The notes: generated by a model not told the origin, from the letters alone. Counted from the first letter of the stretch, positions 15,976-24,757 are shown. The stretch: DNA of 36,292 nt from Acidimicrobiaceae bacterium (GCA_016845585.1 JAERSO010000039.1:1-36292); one strand, 5' to 3'. Made by a program: numbers and translations.

Positions 15976-18492
15976 TCAGGCTGTCGGGGTGTTGATCTCT
16001 GCCACCACCGAGTCGAGCAGACTCGAGGCGCCGAACCGGAAGAGCGACGGAGTGAGCCATTCGTCGCCCAGGACCTCGCGCACGATGCTCAGATAGCCGA
16101 GGGCATCATCGGCGGTCCGCACGCCACCGGAGATCTTCAGTCCCACCTTGCGTCCGTGGTCGTCGGCATACGTCTTGATGGCTTCGGCCATCAGCCATGC
16201 CGTCTCGGGCGTGGCGCTGACCGCCGACTTGCCGGTCGACGTCTTGATGAAATCGGCCCCGGCGTCCATGGCCATGCGAGACGCGTCGGTGATCTGTGGC
16301 GAGTCGAGCTCGCCGACCTCGAGGATCACCTTGAGGTGGGTGGCGCCCGCGGCCACACGAGAAGCCTCGAGTTCGTGGACGACCTGGTCGCAATGGCCCT
16401 GAATCATGGCCGATCGGTTCAGCACGATGTCGACCTCGTCGGCGCCGGCGTCCACGGCGGCTCGGATGTCGGCGAGGCGGACGTCGAGGGCGGACAGCCC
16501 GGTAGGGAATGCCCCCGCCACGCTCGCCGCGGCGATGGACGTGCCGACGGTGAGTTCGGCCACAAGCGAGATCAGCTCCGGGTAGACACAGACGGCAGCC
16601 ACCGGTCCGGTGGTCGGGTTGGCAGCATCCGGGCGTCGGGCCTGCGCACACAATGCTCGCACCCGTGCGGCGGTGTCGTTCCCTTCGAGCGTCGTGAGAT
16701 CGATACAGCGAATGATCAGACGCAGCGCGTCCATCCGGTCGCGACCTGCTGGACGACGAGCGAACGCCTCGGCGATCCGAGGATCCGGATCGTGGCCGAC
16801 GGGCCGCGGCAGGTCGAAGGCGGTCACCAGCTTCACGGTTGCCGAGAGCAGCGCGCGAAGGCGCACGCCCGCCGCGGATCGTACCATCGCGAGGTCATCC
16901 CCTGCCGGGGCCATGACCTCGCCATAGATCTTCATCTTCGGCTCGGTGCCGCTGGGACGAACGACCAGGCGGGCGTCTTCGAGCTCGATGACGAGGCCTG
17001 CGGTTGGTGGGAGTCCCGTTGCACTCATGGCGAGGTCATGGACCGCTCGCACCTCTTGTTCGGCGAGACGCGTCGGTGGACTTGTCAGCAGGTGATCCAG
17101 CGCGAGCGTCTGCGCCGAACGTCGATCGGCGAGGCTCTCGAAGCGGATCGACTGCTGCCCCGTGGCGTGGACGCCGTGGGTGCGGTGGAGCTCATCGAGG
17201 CGGTCGAGCAGGGTGTCCCCATGGTCCTTGAGTTCGCTCGCCAGCTCCGCCACCACCAACGCAGCGCTGACCCCGTCCTTGTCGTGGACCAGATCGTTGA
17301 CCGCGTAGCCGAGGGCCTCTTCGTAGCCGCACACGAATCGGTGCCCGGGCCGCGCAGCTCGTGCGTGCATGATCCATTTGAAGCCGGTCAGTGTTTCCAC
17401 GTGCTCAGCCCCGTGTCCATCGGCGATGCGGGCGAGCAGCCGTGATGAGACCGTGGTGGATATGACCAACGGAGTGCGGTCAGTATCGGCGACCCTCCGA
17501 AGGAGATGGTCGGCCAACAGGCAACCGACCTCGTCGCCGCTGAGGCTTCGCCACCCGGCGTCGGTCGGCACGGCCACGGCGAGGCGATCGGCATCAGGGT
17601 CGTTTGCCAGCGCGAGATCGGCCTCGGTTTCGTCACCGAGCGCGAACAGGAGATCGAGTGTTCCGGGTTCCTCCGGGTTCGGGAATGGGGCGGTCGGGAA
17701 GTCGGGGTCGGGCTCGGCCTGTGCGGCGACGGTGTCGGGCGCGGCGAAACCGGCGCGCTCGAATGCCTGGACGATCGTCTCTGAACCCACGCCGTGCAGC
17801 GCGGTGTGCACGACCCGAGCACTGCGTGATCCGTCGGGCCGGAGCCCACCGACGATTGCGTCCAGGTAGTCGTCGATCACCTGCTCGGACGCAGGTGTGA
17901 GGCGTGGGTCCGATTCCGGGGCGAGATCCGACTCGGTCAGAAACGCCATGCGCTGAACGGCCGCCGCGATCGATGTGTCTCGAGGTGCGGTCAGGAGAGC
18001 ACCGTCGTCGCCGTAGACCTTGTAGCCGTTGTCGGCACGAGGGTTGTGGCTCGCCGTGACCATCACGCCCGCTGTCGCGCCGAGCGCCGTGACGGCGTAC
18101 GAGAGCACGGGCGTCGGGAGGGCTCGAGGCAGCGTTGTGCAACGAACGCCGTGGGCCAGGAGCACCCGGGCGGTATCGACGGCGAAGGTGTGTGATCCGT
18201 GACGGGCGTCGTAGCCGATCACCACATGTGGATCACCCGCATCGGCGATCTCTTCTGCGATCGCGGCGGCAACGAGCCGAACGAGTACCCGGTTCATGCG
18301 ATTCGGCCCGGCACCGAGCTCGCCTCTCAAACCCGCGGTTCCGAATTCGAGATGGTGGCCGAATCGCTCCGCGAGCACGTCGGGATCGCCGGCGAGGAGC
18401 GCTTCCGTGTCGGCACGCGTCTCGGCGTCGGGATCCACGTCGCGCCACGCTTCCGCGATGACCCTCGGGTCGGAGGTCTCGAGTGTCGTCAC
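15976..18492 (-). CDS. Fused phosphopentomutase-type phosphohexomutase and deoxyribose-phosphate aldolase
   Basis: One 838-residue frame joins two enzymes. Residues 1 to about 560 are an alpha-D-phosphohexomutase: FGTAGLRG (50-57), phosphoserine loop TASHNP with Ser148, metal loop DPDADR (298-303), sugar loop GYEEALGY (389-396) and phosphate loop RPSGTEPK (512-519). Residues from about 585 to 838 are class I DeoC: Asp688 in DEVDIV, the Schiff-base lysine Lys750 in FIKTSTGK and Lys786 in GLKISGGVRT, equivalent to Asp102, Lys167 and Lys201 of E. coli DeoC. DeoC splits deoxyribose-5-phosphate into acetaldehyde and glyceraldehyde-3-phosphate. The GTG start overlaps the stop of purine nucleoside phosphorylase (GTGA), so the mutase half most likely turns (deoxy)ribose-1-phosphate into the 5-phosphate rather than acting on mannose. 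Both halves keep their catalytic residues. Confidence 0.9.
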   Translation of the reverse strand: MTTLETSDPRVIAEAWRDVDPDAETRADTEALLAGDPDVLAERFGHHLEFGTAGLRGELGAGPNRMNRVLVRLVAAAIAEEIADAGDPHVVIGYDARHGSHTFAVDTARVLLAHGVRCTTLPRALPTPVLSYAVTALGATAGVMVTASHNPRADNGYKVYGDDGALLTAPRDTSIAAAVQRMAFLTESDLAPESDPRLTPASEQVIDDYLDAIVGGLRPDGSRSARVVHTALHGVGSETIVQAFERAGFAAPDTVAAQAEPDPDFPTAPFPNPEEPGTLDLLFALGDETEADLALANDPDADRLAVAVPTDAGWRSLSGDEVGCLLADHLLRRVADTDRTPLVISTTVSSRLLARIADGHGAEHVETLTGFKWIMHARAARPGHRFVCGYEEALGYAVNDLVHDKDGVSAALVVAELASELKDHGDTLLDRLDELHRTHGVHATGQQSIRFESLADRRSAQTLALDHLLTSPPTRLAEQEVRAVHDLAMSATGLPPTAGLVIELEDARLVVRPSGTEPKMKIYGEVMAPAGDDLAMVRSAAGVRLRALLSATVKLVTAFDLPRPVGHDPDPRIAEAFARRPAGRDRMDALRLIIRCIDLTTLEGNDTAARVRALCAQARRPDAANPTTGPVAAVCVYPELISLVAELTVGTSIAAASVAGAFPTGLSALDVRLADIRAAVDAGADEVDIVLNRSAMIQGHCDQVVHELEASRVAAGATHLKVILEVGELDSPQITDASRMAMDAGADFIKTSTGKSAVSATPETAWLMAEAIKTYADDHGRKVGLKISGGVRTADDALGYLSIVREVLGDEWLTPSLFRFGASSLLDSVVAEINTPTA

Positions 18493-19322
18493 GACGACGG
18501 CATTCCGGCCAGGACCCCACGGATGAGATCGACGACCCTGGTTTCGGCCTCCTTCGCCGCCTCCAGTACCTCACCATGAGCGAGCGGGGCCGGCGAGAGC
18601 CCGGCGGCGAGGTTGGTCACCAGCGAGATGCCGAGCACATCGAGACCGAGGTGACGAGCGGCGATCGCCTCCAGCACAGTCGACATGCCGACCAGGTCGC
18701 CGCCCATGGTGGCGATCATACGGATCTCGGCCGGGGTCTCGTAGTTGCCGCCGAGCAGCCCGACGTAGACGCCGTCGGCCAGGCCGTCGTCGACGCGATG
18801 GGCGAGCGCTCGAAGGGCGGGGCTGTACGCGTCGGTCATGTCGGAGAATCGGCCGGGTTGATCGTCGGGCGGCGGCGGACCTGCCATCGGTGATCGGCCG
18901 GTGATGTTGATCTGGTCCTCGATCATCACGAGCTGCCCGACCGGCCATTCCGGGTTGAGACCCCCGGCTGCGTTGGTCAGGATCACGGTGCTGCAGCCGG
19001 CTGCGGCGGCGGTGCGCACACCGTGGACGACCGTGTCGGGCTCGTGGCCTTCGTAGAGATGGGCTCGACCGCCGAACACGAGGAGGTTTCGTCCTCCGGC
19101 TTCGACCGATCGGAGCAGGTTCCGGTGACCGGCCACGGACGGGGGCGGAAAGCCCGGGAGTGAGGAGAGTTCGATGTCGGCGCGCACGTCACCGATGCGG
19201 TCAGCGGCCGCCGCCCATCCCGACCCGAGCACGAGGGCGACGTCGTGGGTGTCGACCTCCGTCGCGGCACGAATGGATTCAGCGGCTTCGCCGGCCAGAG
19301 CGTAGGGGTCTTGCCCGGTCAT
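18489..19322 (-). CDS. Purine nucleoside phosphorylase (trimeric type)
   Basis: Trimeric PNPs split purine (deoxy)nucleosides with phosphate into base and (deoxy)ribose-1-phosphate. The 277-residue protein has the family blocks: LVLGSGWAAAAD (phosphate loop), PSVAGHRN, VFGGRAHLYEGH, ILTNAAGGLN, QLVMIEDQINITGRSP, YVGLLGGNYETPAEIRM and LVGMSTVLEAIAARH, then SLVTNLAAGLS with the purine-binding Asn. The ATG at 19322 (MTGQDPYALAGEAAESI) is preferred over an upstream in-frame start at 19388 because GAGGAGG lies about 6 nt before it. The stop overlaps the start of the mutase-aldolase fusion, so the two form one operon for deoxynucleoside breakdown. Confidence 0.93.
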   Translation of the reverse strand: MTGQDPYALAGEAAESIRAATEVDTHDVALVLGSGWAAAADRIGDVRADIELSSLPGFPPPSVAGHRNLLRSVEAGGRNLLVFGGRAHLYEGHEPDTVVHGVRTAAAAGCSTVILTNAAGGLNPEWPVGQLVMIEDQINITGRSPMAGPPPPDDQPGRFSDMTDAYSPALRALAHRVDDGLADGVYVGLLGGNYETPAEIRMIATMGGDLVGMSTVLEAIAARHLGLDVLGISLVTNLAAGLSPAPLAHGEVLEAAKEAETRVVDLIRGVLAGMPSS

Positions 19323-19433
19323 GATTGTCCTCCTCGCGGCGTCTCGACCGAGGTCGGTCGGCTCGCCGCTGTGATCAGCGTGTCTCACCCAACCGTAGAA
19401 CGAGAAGGGCCGTAGGTCCGCGGTCGGGACCGG

Positions 19434-19439
19434 TAGCGT
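19434..19439 (+). promoter_or_regulatory. Leaderless -10 box
   Basis: TAGCGT is followed by six bases and the ATG at 19446; no Shine-Dalgarno sequence is present. This is the TANNNT-N6-ATG pattern of leaderless actinobacterial genes. Confidence 0.5.
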
Positions 19440-19445
19440 TCGCTC

Positions 19446-19850
19446 ATGGATGAGTCCCGGCCGTTGTCGAAGTCCGAACGGAAGAAGGCGCGGCGTCGCG
19501 AGCGCAAGGCGTCCGAAGCGGCGGGCGCACAGGAACTGAACGCGTTGGCCGACGCCGCGGTCGAACGTGCCCTGGAGCTCGCGCCCGAAGTCGCCGATGC
19601 CCCCAACCGGGCCACCAGCGAGCGAGTGATCGATCTCCCCATTCCGACCGTCGACGCCGCCCGGTTCATCCTGAAACGGATCAACGAGGCGCTCGCCTCT
19701 GGCGAATGGCTCGATGAGATCGAGGCGTGGGTGTGGGAATTCGACACCTCGGTTCGAGATGCGCTGACCGAGGCCGGCGCCGAGAGCGGCGTGGAGCTCC
19801 GCTTGGAGCAGGTGTCAGCGTCTCCGTTGAGTCATCGCTCTGATCGCTGA
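19446..19850 (+). CDS. Hypothetical protein with a lysine/arginine-rich N-terminus
   Basis: I do not recognise this 134-residue protein. The first 25 residues are strongly basic (SKSERKKARRRERK), followed by an alanine/glutamate-rich helical stretch (ELNALADAAVERALELAPEV) and a more structured part (LPIPTVDAARFILKRINEAL; SGEWLDEIEAWVWEFDTSVR). There are no cysteines, signal peptide or membrane helix. A leaderless -10 box before the ATG and normal codon use suggest a real gene. Its last 19 bases overlap the end of the converging oxidoreductase gene. Confidence 0.65.
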   Translation: MDESRPLSKSERKKARRRERKASEAAGAQELNALADAAVERALELAPEVADAPNRATSERVIDLPIPTVDAARFILKRINEALASGEWLDEIEAWVWEFDTSVRDALTEAGAESGVELRLEQVSASPLSHRSDR

Positions 19851-22800
19851 TAGGCGCTGAGCGCTTCCTTCAGTTCCGTTCGGTACTCCTCGGCGCGGCG
19901 GAGCTTTAGATCCTCGAAGCCGCGTACCTGATCGGCCAGCTCTGCGATCGCGATCGCCTCGTCGATGGTCGAGGGGGTCAGGCCGTCGATGAGCGTGGTG
20001 ATCGTCGTCTGGTACTCGTGGATCAGATCCCGCTCGAGGCGACGGACGGCGGCATAGCCGAACAGATCGAATCGGGTACCGCGCACCCGGCGGCCGGCCG
20101 CGAGTAGCCGCACGACCGGTCGGCTCCACCGGCCGAGCTTGAGCTTGCCTTTCATCCCGAGCGCACGAAACACCGGAGGGTGCAGGTGCCAGATCACTCG
20201 TGAGGCACGTCCGCCGGCAGCCTCAGCCGCCGCAGTCGCTTCCGGTCCCAGGAGCAGTCGAGCCACTTCGTACTCGTCCTTGTACGCCATGAAACGGTGC
20301 AGGCCGTGGGCCACGGCCTGCGTCAGCTCGGTTGCATCATCGTTGATCGCCCGTTCCGCCGCGGCCACGGATTCGATGAGGTCGACGAACCGCGCCGCGT
20401 AGGCAGCGTCCTGGTAGCCGACGAGATCGGCAGCTCGGGTACGGATCGCCTCGGCGAGCTCAGGCGTCGCCGACAGAACGGTCACCCGCTCATCGAGCTC
20501 GGACGGCAGGTCGGGGACAATGACTGAGACGTCGGTCATCGACGGCCGCTGGTGGGCCGTCGCCTCCACGGTCTCGGCGTCGTTCACCCACAGCCGCCCC
20601 CATGTGAAGGCTGCCTGGTTTGCCTCGACCGCCACGCCGTTGAGATCGACCGCAGCCTCGATCGCGGCGACCGACACAGGGATGACCCCACTCTGCATCG
20701 CCACGCCGAGGAGGAAGACGTTGGCCGGAGCGGGATCGCCGACGAGGCGGGCCGTGAGATCGTGGGCATCGACCCACAGATCGGTGGTCTCGATGCGGGC
20801 GTCGAATCGGGCCACCAGCTCGTCCTGGGTCGGGTACGGGATCGTCGGATCGCTGGCCATGGCCCCGGTCGGTGTCTTCGTCGTCGATCCGATGACCCGC
20901 GTGCGGGTTCCTTCGGCGCCGATCACGCCGTCGCTGGCGCCGACCAGCTGATCGAAGGCGAGGATGGCATCGGCCTCGCCCTTGCCGATCAGGTTCGTCG
21001 AGCCGGCGCCGGATCGGGTGAGCACGATGTCGGACACCACCGGACCGGCTTTCTGGGAGAGCCCCGTCTGGTCGAGTCCGCGCAACTCCCAGCCGTCGAG
21101 CATCGCTGCCGTCGAGAGGATCTGGGCCACGGTGACCACACCCGTTCCGCCGATGCCGGCGAGACGGAGTGCGACGCGGTCGCGGTCCGCGCCGTCGGTG
21201 GGTGGCTCAGGGAGTTGACGGTCAGGGAGGAGGAGGTGGCCACCGGCAGCGCCCTGATCGACGGGCACGGTCATGAACGACGGGCAGTCGCCCTCGACAC
21301 AGGACAGGTCGTGGTTGCACGTGGCCTGGTCGATGCGAGTCTTGCGGCCGAGCGGGGTCTCGAAGGGTTGAACCGACAGGCAGTTGCTCACGTCACCGCA
21401 ATCGCCGCATCCCTCGCAAATCCGGTGGTTGATCACGATGCGCGTCGCCGGCTTGTCGATCCGACCCCGTTTTCGGTCGCGCCGCAGCTCGGTTGCACAA
21501 GCCTGGTGGTGGATCAGAACGGTGACGCCGGCAACGGCGGCGAGCCGTTCCTGGGCGTCGAGGATCCGGGTGCGGTCCCAGATATCCACGTCGGTCGGGA
21601 TCGCGGATCGGTCGTACCCGACAGGATCATCGGTGGTGATCAGAACCTCGCGCACGCCCTGGGCCCGGAGTATCTGTACCAGCTCGGGCACCAGCACGCG
21701 ATGCGACGGGTCCTGGCCTCCCGTCATGGCAACCGTGTCGTTGTAGAGGATCTTGAACGTGATGTTCGCGTTCGCGCCGATGGCGGCCTGGATCGCGAGC
21801 TGGCCAGAGTGCAGGTAGGTGCCATCCCCGAAGTTCTGGACGATGTGATCGGTGTCGACGAACGGCGCCATACCGATCCAGTGGGCACCCTCGTTTCCCA
21901 TGGCGGTGATGCCGATCGTCTCGCCGACCCGCTCGGGGTCCATGAGCAACGACATGCCGTGACAACCGGTGCCCGCGCCGACGATGGTGCCCTCCGGGAC
22001 CTTGGTTCCCCAGTTGTGCGGGCACCCAGCGCAGAAGAACGGCGTGCGGTTGACCGTGAGCGCGATGAGCTCACGCGGGGGTGGGGGAGCGACCTCCCCC
22101 AGGGGGGCCATTCGGTCGTCGAGGCGCGTGGCGAGTCGCTCCCGGAGTCCCACGACGATCGCGTCGGCATCGAGGCGGCCGTAGCTGGGCATCAGTTGGC
22201 GACCGTCCTCGTGCGTCTTGCCGAGCACCGCTGGTCGGTCGGCCGCTGCGTACAGCGCGTCCTTGATCAGCCATTCGAGGGTCGGGTTCTTCTCCTCGAC
22301 GACGACCACTTCGCGCAGGCCTCGGGCGAATCGGCGGATGAGATCGCCGTCGAACGGCACCGGCATTCGAAGCTGGAGCAGGCGGACGCCGGCACTCGCG
22401 AGCATCGACTCGTCGGTGAAGCCGAGGCGGCGGAGCGCCTCGAGCAGTTGCTGGTATGTGAATCCCGTGGCCACGAGACCGATCCAGGCGTCGGCCGGGT
22501 CGACACTGATGCGATTCAGCTGATTGTCCACACCGTAGTGGTGGGCCAGGGGCAGTCGGATCTCGCGGAACTCCCGCTCGACCTCCACCATTCGCGGGCC
22601 GAGGAACACTGCGCTCGGCTGGTTGGTCCAGGGCCGGCCGTCGACATCGAGGGACGGGATGTGTGGCTCGGTCGCGAGGACGGGGACATCAACGGTGCCG
22701 GAGCCGTCGGCGATCGGCGTCACCACCTTCATCGCCGACCACAGTCCGGATGCGCGGCTGATCGACACGGCGTGCAGGCCGAGTTCGAGGCATTCCTGGA

Positions 22801-23335
22801 CCGTGCCCGGGTACATGATCGGCATGTGGAGATCGACGAGGGCCGCATCGGAGGAGGAGGGCATGGTGGAGGACTTGGCCATGGGGTCGTCGCCGACGAT
22901 GGCGATGGCGCCGCCGTGGCGAGATGCTCCGGCGAAGACGCCGTGCCGGAGCGCGTCGGTCGCCCGATCCAGCCCGGGGGCCTTGCCGTACCAGATACCC
23001 ACCACCCCATCGTGGCGAGCATCCGGGCGACCACCGGCGAGTTGTGAACCCATCACCGCGCTCGCGCCCAGCTCCTCGTTGACCGCGGGCTGGTGGATGA
23101 TGCCGAGATCGGGCAGTTGTCGCACGACCCGGGCCATTTCCAGGTCGAACCCGCCGAGCGGGGAGCCGGGGTAGCCGGAAACGAGCGCCGCCGTGTTCAG
23201 CCCGGCGGCCCGGTCTCGCCGCATCTGATCGACCGGGATGCGAGCCAAGGCCTGGATGCCCGTGAGCAGGACTCGCCCACTGGTGCGCTCATAGCGGTCC
23301 TCGAGCCGGTACGTCGCTGGTGAACCCGCCATCAT
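19832..23335 (-). CDS. Fused indolepyruvate:ferredoxin oxidoreductase (2-oxoacid ferredoxin oxidoreductase)
   Basis: This TPP enzyme oxidatively decarboxylates aryl- or branched 2-oxoacids from amino-acid transamination to acyl-CoA, passing electrons to ferredoxin. The 1167-residue chain matches the long fused form. It starts with a pyruvate-oxidoreductase-like domain (LVSGYPGSPLGGFDLEM, GIWYGKAPGLDRATDALRHG). The TPP domain follows (FFCAGCPHNWGT, GTGCHGMSLLMDPERVG, QNFGDGTYLHSG, FKILYNDTVAMTGGQ). A cysteine-rich segment comes next (ICEGCGDCGDVSNCLSV; CNHDLSCVEGDCPSF) that can carry an iron-sulfur cluster, and then the gamma-like domain (LAGIGGTGVVTVAQIL) and a C-terminal helical region. Start: two adjacent ATGs (23335, 23332) preceded by GGGGAAG; an upstream frame to 23506 would run over the divergent regulator. 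The Lrp/AsnC gene is divergently placed and probably regulates it. Confidence 0.92.
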   Translation of the reverse strand: MMAGSPATYRLEDRYERTSGRVLLTGIQALARIPVDQMRRDRAAGLNTAALVSGYPGSPLGGFDLEMARVVRQLPDLGIIHQPAVNEELGASAVMGSQLAGGRPDARHDGVVGIWYGKAPGLDRATDALRHGVFAGASRHGGAIAIVGDDPMAKSSTMPSSSDAALVDLHMPIMYPGTVQECLELGLHAVSISRASGLWSAMKVVTPIADGSGTVDVPVLATEPHIPSLDVDGRPWTNQPSAVFLGPRMVEVEREFREIRLPLAHHYGVDNQLNRISVDPADAWIGLVATGFTYQQLLEALRRLGFTDESMLASAGVRLLQLRMPVPFDGDLIRRFARGLREVVVVEEKNPTLEWLIKDALYAAADRPAVLGKTHEDGRQLMPSYGRLDADAIVVGLRERLATRLDDRMAPLGEVAPPPPRELIALTVNRTPFFCAGCPHNWGTKVPEGTIVGAGTGCHGMSLLMDPERVGETIGITAMGNEGAHWIGMAPFVDTDHIVQNFGDGTYLHSGQLAIQAAIGANANITFKILYNDTVAMTGGQDPSHRVLVPELVQILRAQGVREVLITTDDPVGYDRSAIPTDVDIWDRTRILDAQERLAAVAGVTVLIHHQACATELRRDRKRGRIDKPATRIVINHRICEGCGDCGDVSNCLSVQPFETPLGRKTRIDQATCNHDLSCVEGDCPSFMTVPVDQGAAGGHLLLPDRQLPEPPTDGADRDRVALRLAGIGGTGVVTVAQILSTAAMLDGWELRGLDQTGLSQKAGPVVSDIVLTRSGAGSTNLIGKGEADAILAFDQLVGASDGVIGAEGTRTRVIGSTTKTPTGAMASDPTIPYPTQDELVARFDARIETTDLWVDAHDLTARLVGDPAPANVFLLGVAMQSGVIPVSVAAIEAAVDLNGVAVEANQAAFTWGRLWVNDAETVEATAHQRPSMTDVSVIVPDLPSELDERVTVLSATPELAEAIRTRAADLVGYQDAAYAARFVDLIESVAAAERAINDDATELTQAVAHGLHRFMAYKDEYEVARLLLGPEATAAAEAAGGRASRVIWHLHPPVFRALGMKGKLKLGRWSRPVVRLLAAGRRVRGTRFDLFGYAAVRRLERDLIHEYQTTITTLIDGLTPSTIDEAIAIAELADQVRGFEDLKLRRAEEYRTELKEALSAYQRSER

Positions 23336-23371
23336 CTTCCCCGATCTGATGTTTCGCTGGACGGCCAAGGC

Positions 23372-23422
23372 TTGTTGATCAGAGCCGGTTTCCGCAAGCC
23401 ATCCGAAGATATGATCGAACAA
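23372..23422. promoter_or_regulatory. Imperfect inverted repeat in the ior/Lrp divergent promoter region
   Basis: TTGTTGATC (23372-23380) is mirrored by GATCGAACAA (23413-23422), which overlaps the regulator's start codon. Lrp/AsnC proteins often bind such spaced, weakly symmetric sites and control their own gene and a divergent neighbour. The link to this regulator is inference. Confidence 0.35.
23410..23415 (+). promoter_or_regulatory. Leaderless -10 box of the Lrp/AsnC gene
   Basis: TATGAT ends six bases before the ATG at 23422 and no ribosome-binding site is present, so the mRNA probably begins at the start codon. Confidence 0.55.
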
Positions 23423-23904
23423 TGGACTCGAAGCCGAATATTGATGAAACGGATCTCGCGATTCTCGAGGAACTCCAGTCAGATGCTCGGCGTTCCAACA
23501 AGGCACTCGCTGCTGCGGTCGGTCTGGCCCCGTCGACCACCCTCGGCCGGGTCCGGGATCTCGAGGCGAGCGGGGTGGTCCTCGGGTATCACGCCGAGGT
23601 GGACGAGGTGGCGCTCGGGCGATCGATCGGCGCCCTGGTTTCGGTGCGCCTGTCGCCGAAGAACGACGGCCTCGTGGCGCGGTTCGTCGATTCGCTGTGG
23701 ACGCTCGACGAAGTCACCGCGGTGACACTGTTGACGGGTCCCTACGACATTCTCGTTCAGTTGAGCGTTGGCAGCATCAGCGCGCTGCGGGCGCTGGTGC
23801 TCGACAACATCGCCAGCTTCGAGGGCGTTTCCGACGAGCAGACCACGATCATCTTCGAGCATCGGCGGAAGTCGGTTCTCCGGCCGCTCGGCGGGGTCGG
23901 TTGA
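23422..23904 (+). CDS. Lrp/AsnC family transcriptional regulator
   Basis: The 160-residue protein has an N-terminal helix-turn-helix (IDETDLAILEELQSDARRSN; ALAAAVGLAPSTTLGRVRDL; ASGVVLGYHAEVD) and a C-terminal RAM domain of alternating strands and helices (LGRSIGALVSVRL; VTAVTLLTGPYDILVQLSV; ALRALVLDNIASFEGV) that in this family binds amino acids or related effectors. Length is typical (150-165). It is divergent from the indolepyruvate:ferredoxin oxidoreductase with 86 bp between start codons, so control of aromatic or branched-chain 2-oxoacid oxidation in response to an amino acid is the likely job. It ends 7 bp from the converging enoyl-CoA hydratase gene. Confidence 0.9.
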   Translation: MDSKPNIDETDLAILEELQSDARRSNKALAAAVGLAPSTTLGRVRDLEASGVVLGYHAEVDEVALGRSIGALVSVRLSPKNDGLVARFVDSLWTLDEVTAVTLLTGPYDILVQLSVGSISALRALVLDNIASFEGVSDEQTTIIFEHRRKSVLRPLGGVG

Positions 23905-23911
23905 CGGGCGT

Positions 23912-24661
23912 CTACCGACCCGGCCAGTTCGGGGTGCGACGCTCGAAGAAGGCGGAGACGCCTTCCTTGCGGTCCTCGCTTGCGTAGATCACATCCCTCG
24001 CCGCGTCGGTTGCCGTCCAGCCCCGTGGGTCGTCGTGGGCGACGATCGTCTCCAACGCGCTGAGCGTTTCACGGATCGAGGTCGGGGCGTTGAGCACCAC
24101 TCGCTTCGCGAGTCCGAGGGCGCCTTCGAGCGCTCGGCCGGGTTCGGTGATGCGGTTGACGAGGCCGAGGCGTTCCGCGCGGTCGGCTGAGATCGGGTCA
24201 CCGGTCAGCAGGAGTTCTCGGGCGACGTTGAGGGGGAGCGCTCGGGGCGCACGGAACAGGCCGCCGCTCGTGGCGACCAGCCCTCGGCGCGCTTCGGGCA
24301 GACCGAATTGCGCGTCACTCGCCGCCACGATGAGGTCGCAGGCAAGCGCGATCTCGAGCCCGCCGCCGAAAGCGAAACCTTCGACGGCAGCGATGATCGG
24401 TTTCGGGCGCTTCCGGCCGATGACGCCGTACAGGCCGCCTCGTTCGGTCGGGGTGCCCGATCCTTCGGCGATGTCGGTGCCGGCGCAGAAGACGGTCGGG
24501 CCGCCGGTGAGTACCGCCACCCGGAGATCGTCGTCGTCCTCGAAGTGGTTCAGTGCTCGATCGATCGCTCCGGTCATCTCGCCGTTGATCGCGTTTCGCT
24601 TCTCGGTGCGATCGAGGGTGACGACCGCGATCTGGCCGTGGTGTTCGACGTCGACTGGCAT
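23912..24661 (-). CDS. Enoyl-CoA hydratase/isomerase family protein
   Basis: Crotonase-fold enzymes hydrate or isomerise enoyl-CoA thioesters. Family blocks are clear: VVTLDRTEKRNAINGEM, oxyanion-hole loop FCAGTDIAEGSG, KPIIAAVEGFAFGGGLEIAL, ACDLIVAASDAQFGLPEARRGLVA with the glutamate of PEARRG at the catalytic position, and a C-terminal helix with YASEDRKEGVSAFFERR. From the ATG at 24661 (MPVDVEHHGQIAVVTL) it is 249 residues, normal for the family; an in-frame extension to 24721 is possible but not family-like. The second catalytic glutamate of true hydratases is not obvious, so isomerase or another crotonase activity is possible. Substrate unknown. Confidence 0.88.
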   Translation of the reverse strand: MPVDVEHHGQIAVVTLDRTEKRNAINGEMTGAIDRALNHFEDDDDLRVAVLTGGPTVFCAGTDIAEGSGTPTERGGLYGVIGRKRPKPIIAAVEGFAFGGGLEIALACDLIVAASDAQFGLPEARRGLVATSGGLFRAPRALPLNVARELLLTGDPISADRAERLGLVNRITEPGRALEGALGLAKRVVLNAPTSIRETLSALETIVAHDDPRGWTATDAARDVIYASEDRKEGVSAFFERRTPNWPGR

Positions 24662-24757
24662 GGCCGAATCATCGCATCCCCGGTCATGGACAACCGCATT
24701 CGACGGGTCTAGATTTCGCACTGAACGAACGTCCAGTCATCCTTGGGGAGACCAGCC

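Noticed and set aside
15830..16060. Short minus-strand frame after the DeoC end, containing the 18-bp repeat
   Set aside because: It overlaps the coding end of the fusion in another frame, has no recognisable product and a repeat-driven composition.
15949..17445. 498-codon plus-strand frame opposite the mutase-aldolase fusion
   Set aside because: Low-information antisense sequence, while the other strand keeps all catalytic motifs of two enzymes.
15976..18492. Phosphomannomutase or phosphoglucomutase as the role of the mutase half
   Set aside because: Possible by family, but fusion to DeoC and overlap with purine nucleoside phosphorylase fit phosphopentomutase better.
20552..23047. 831-codon plus-strand frame opposite the indolepyruvate:ferredoxin oxidoreductase
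   Set aside because: It is a shadow: no recognisable motif, and the opposite strand carries conserved TPP and cysteine motifs over the same bases.
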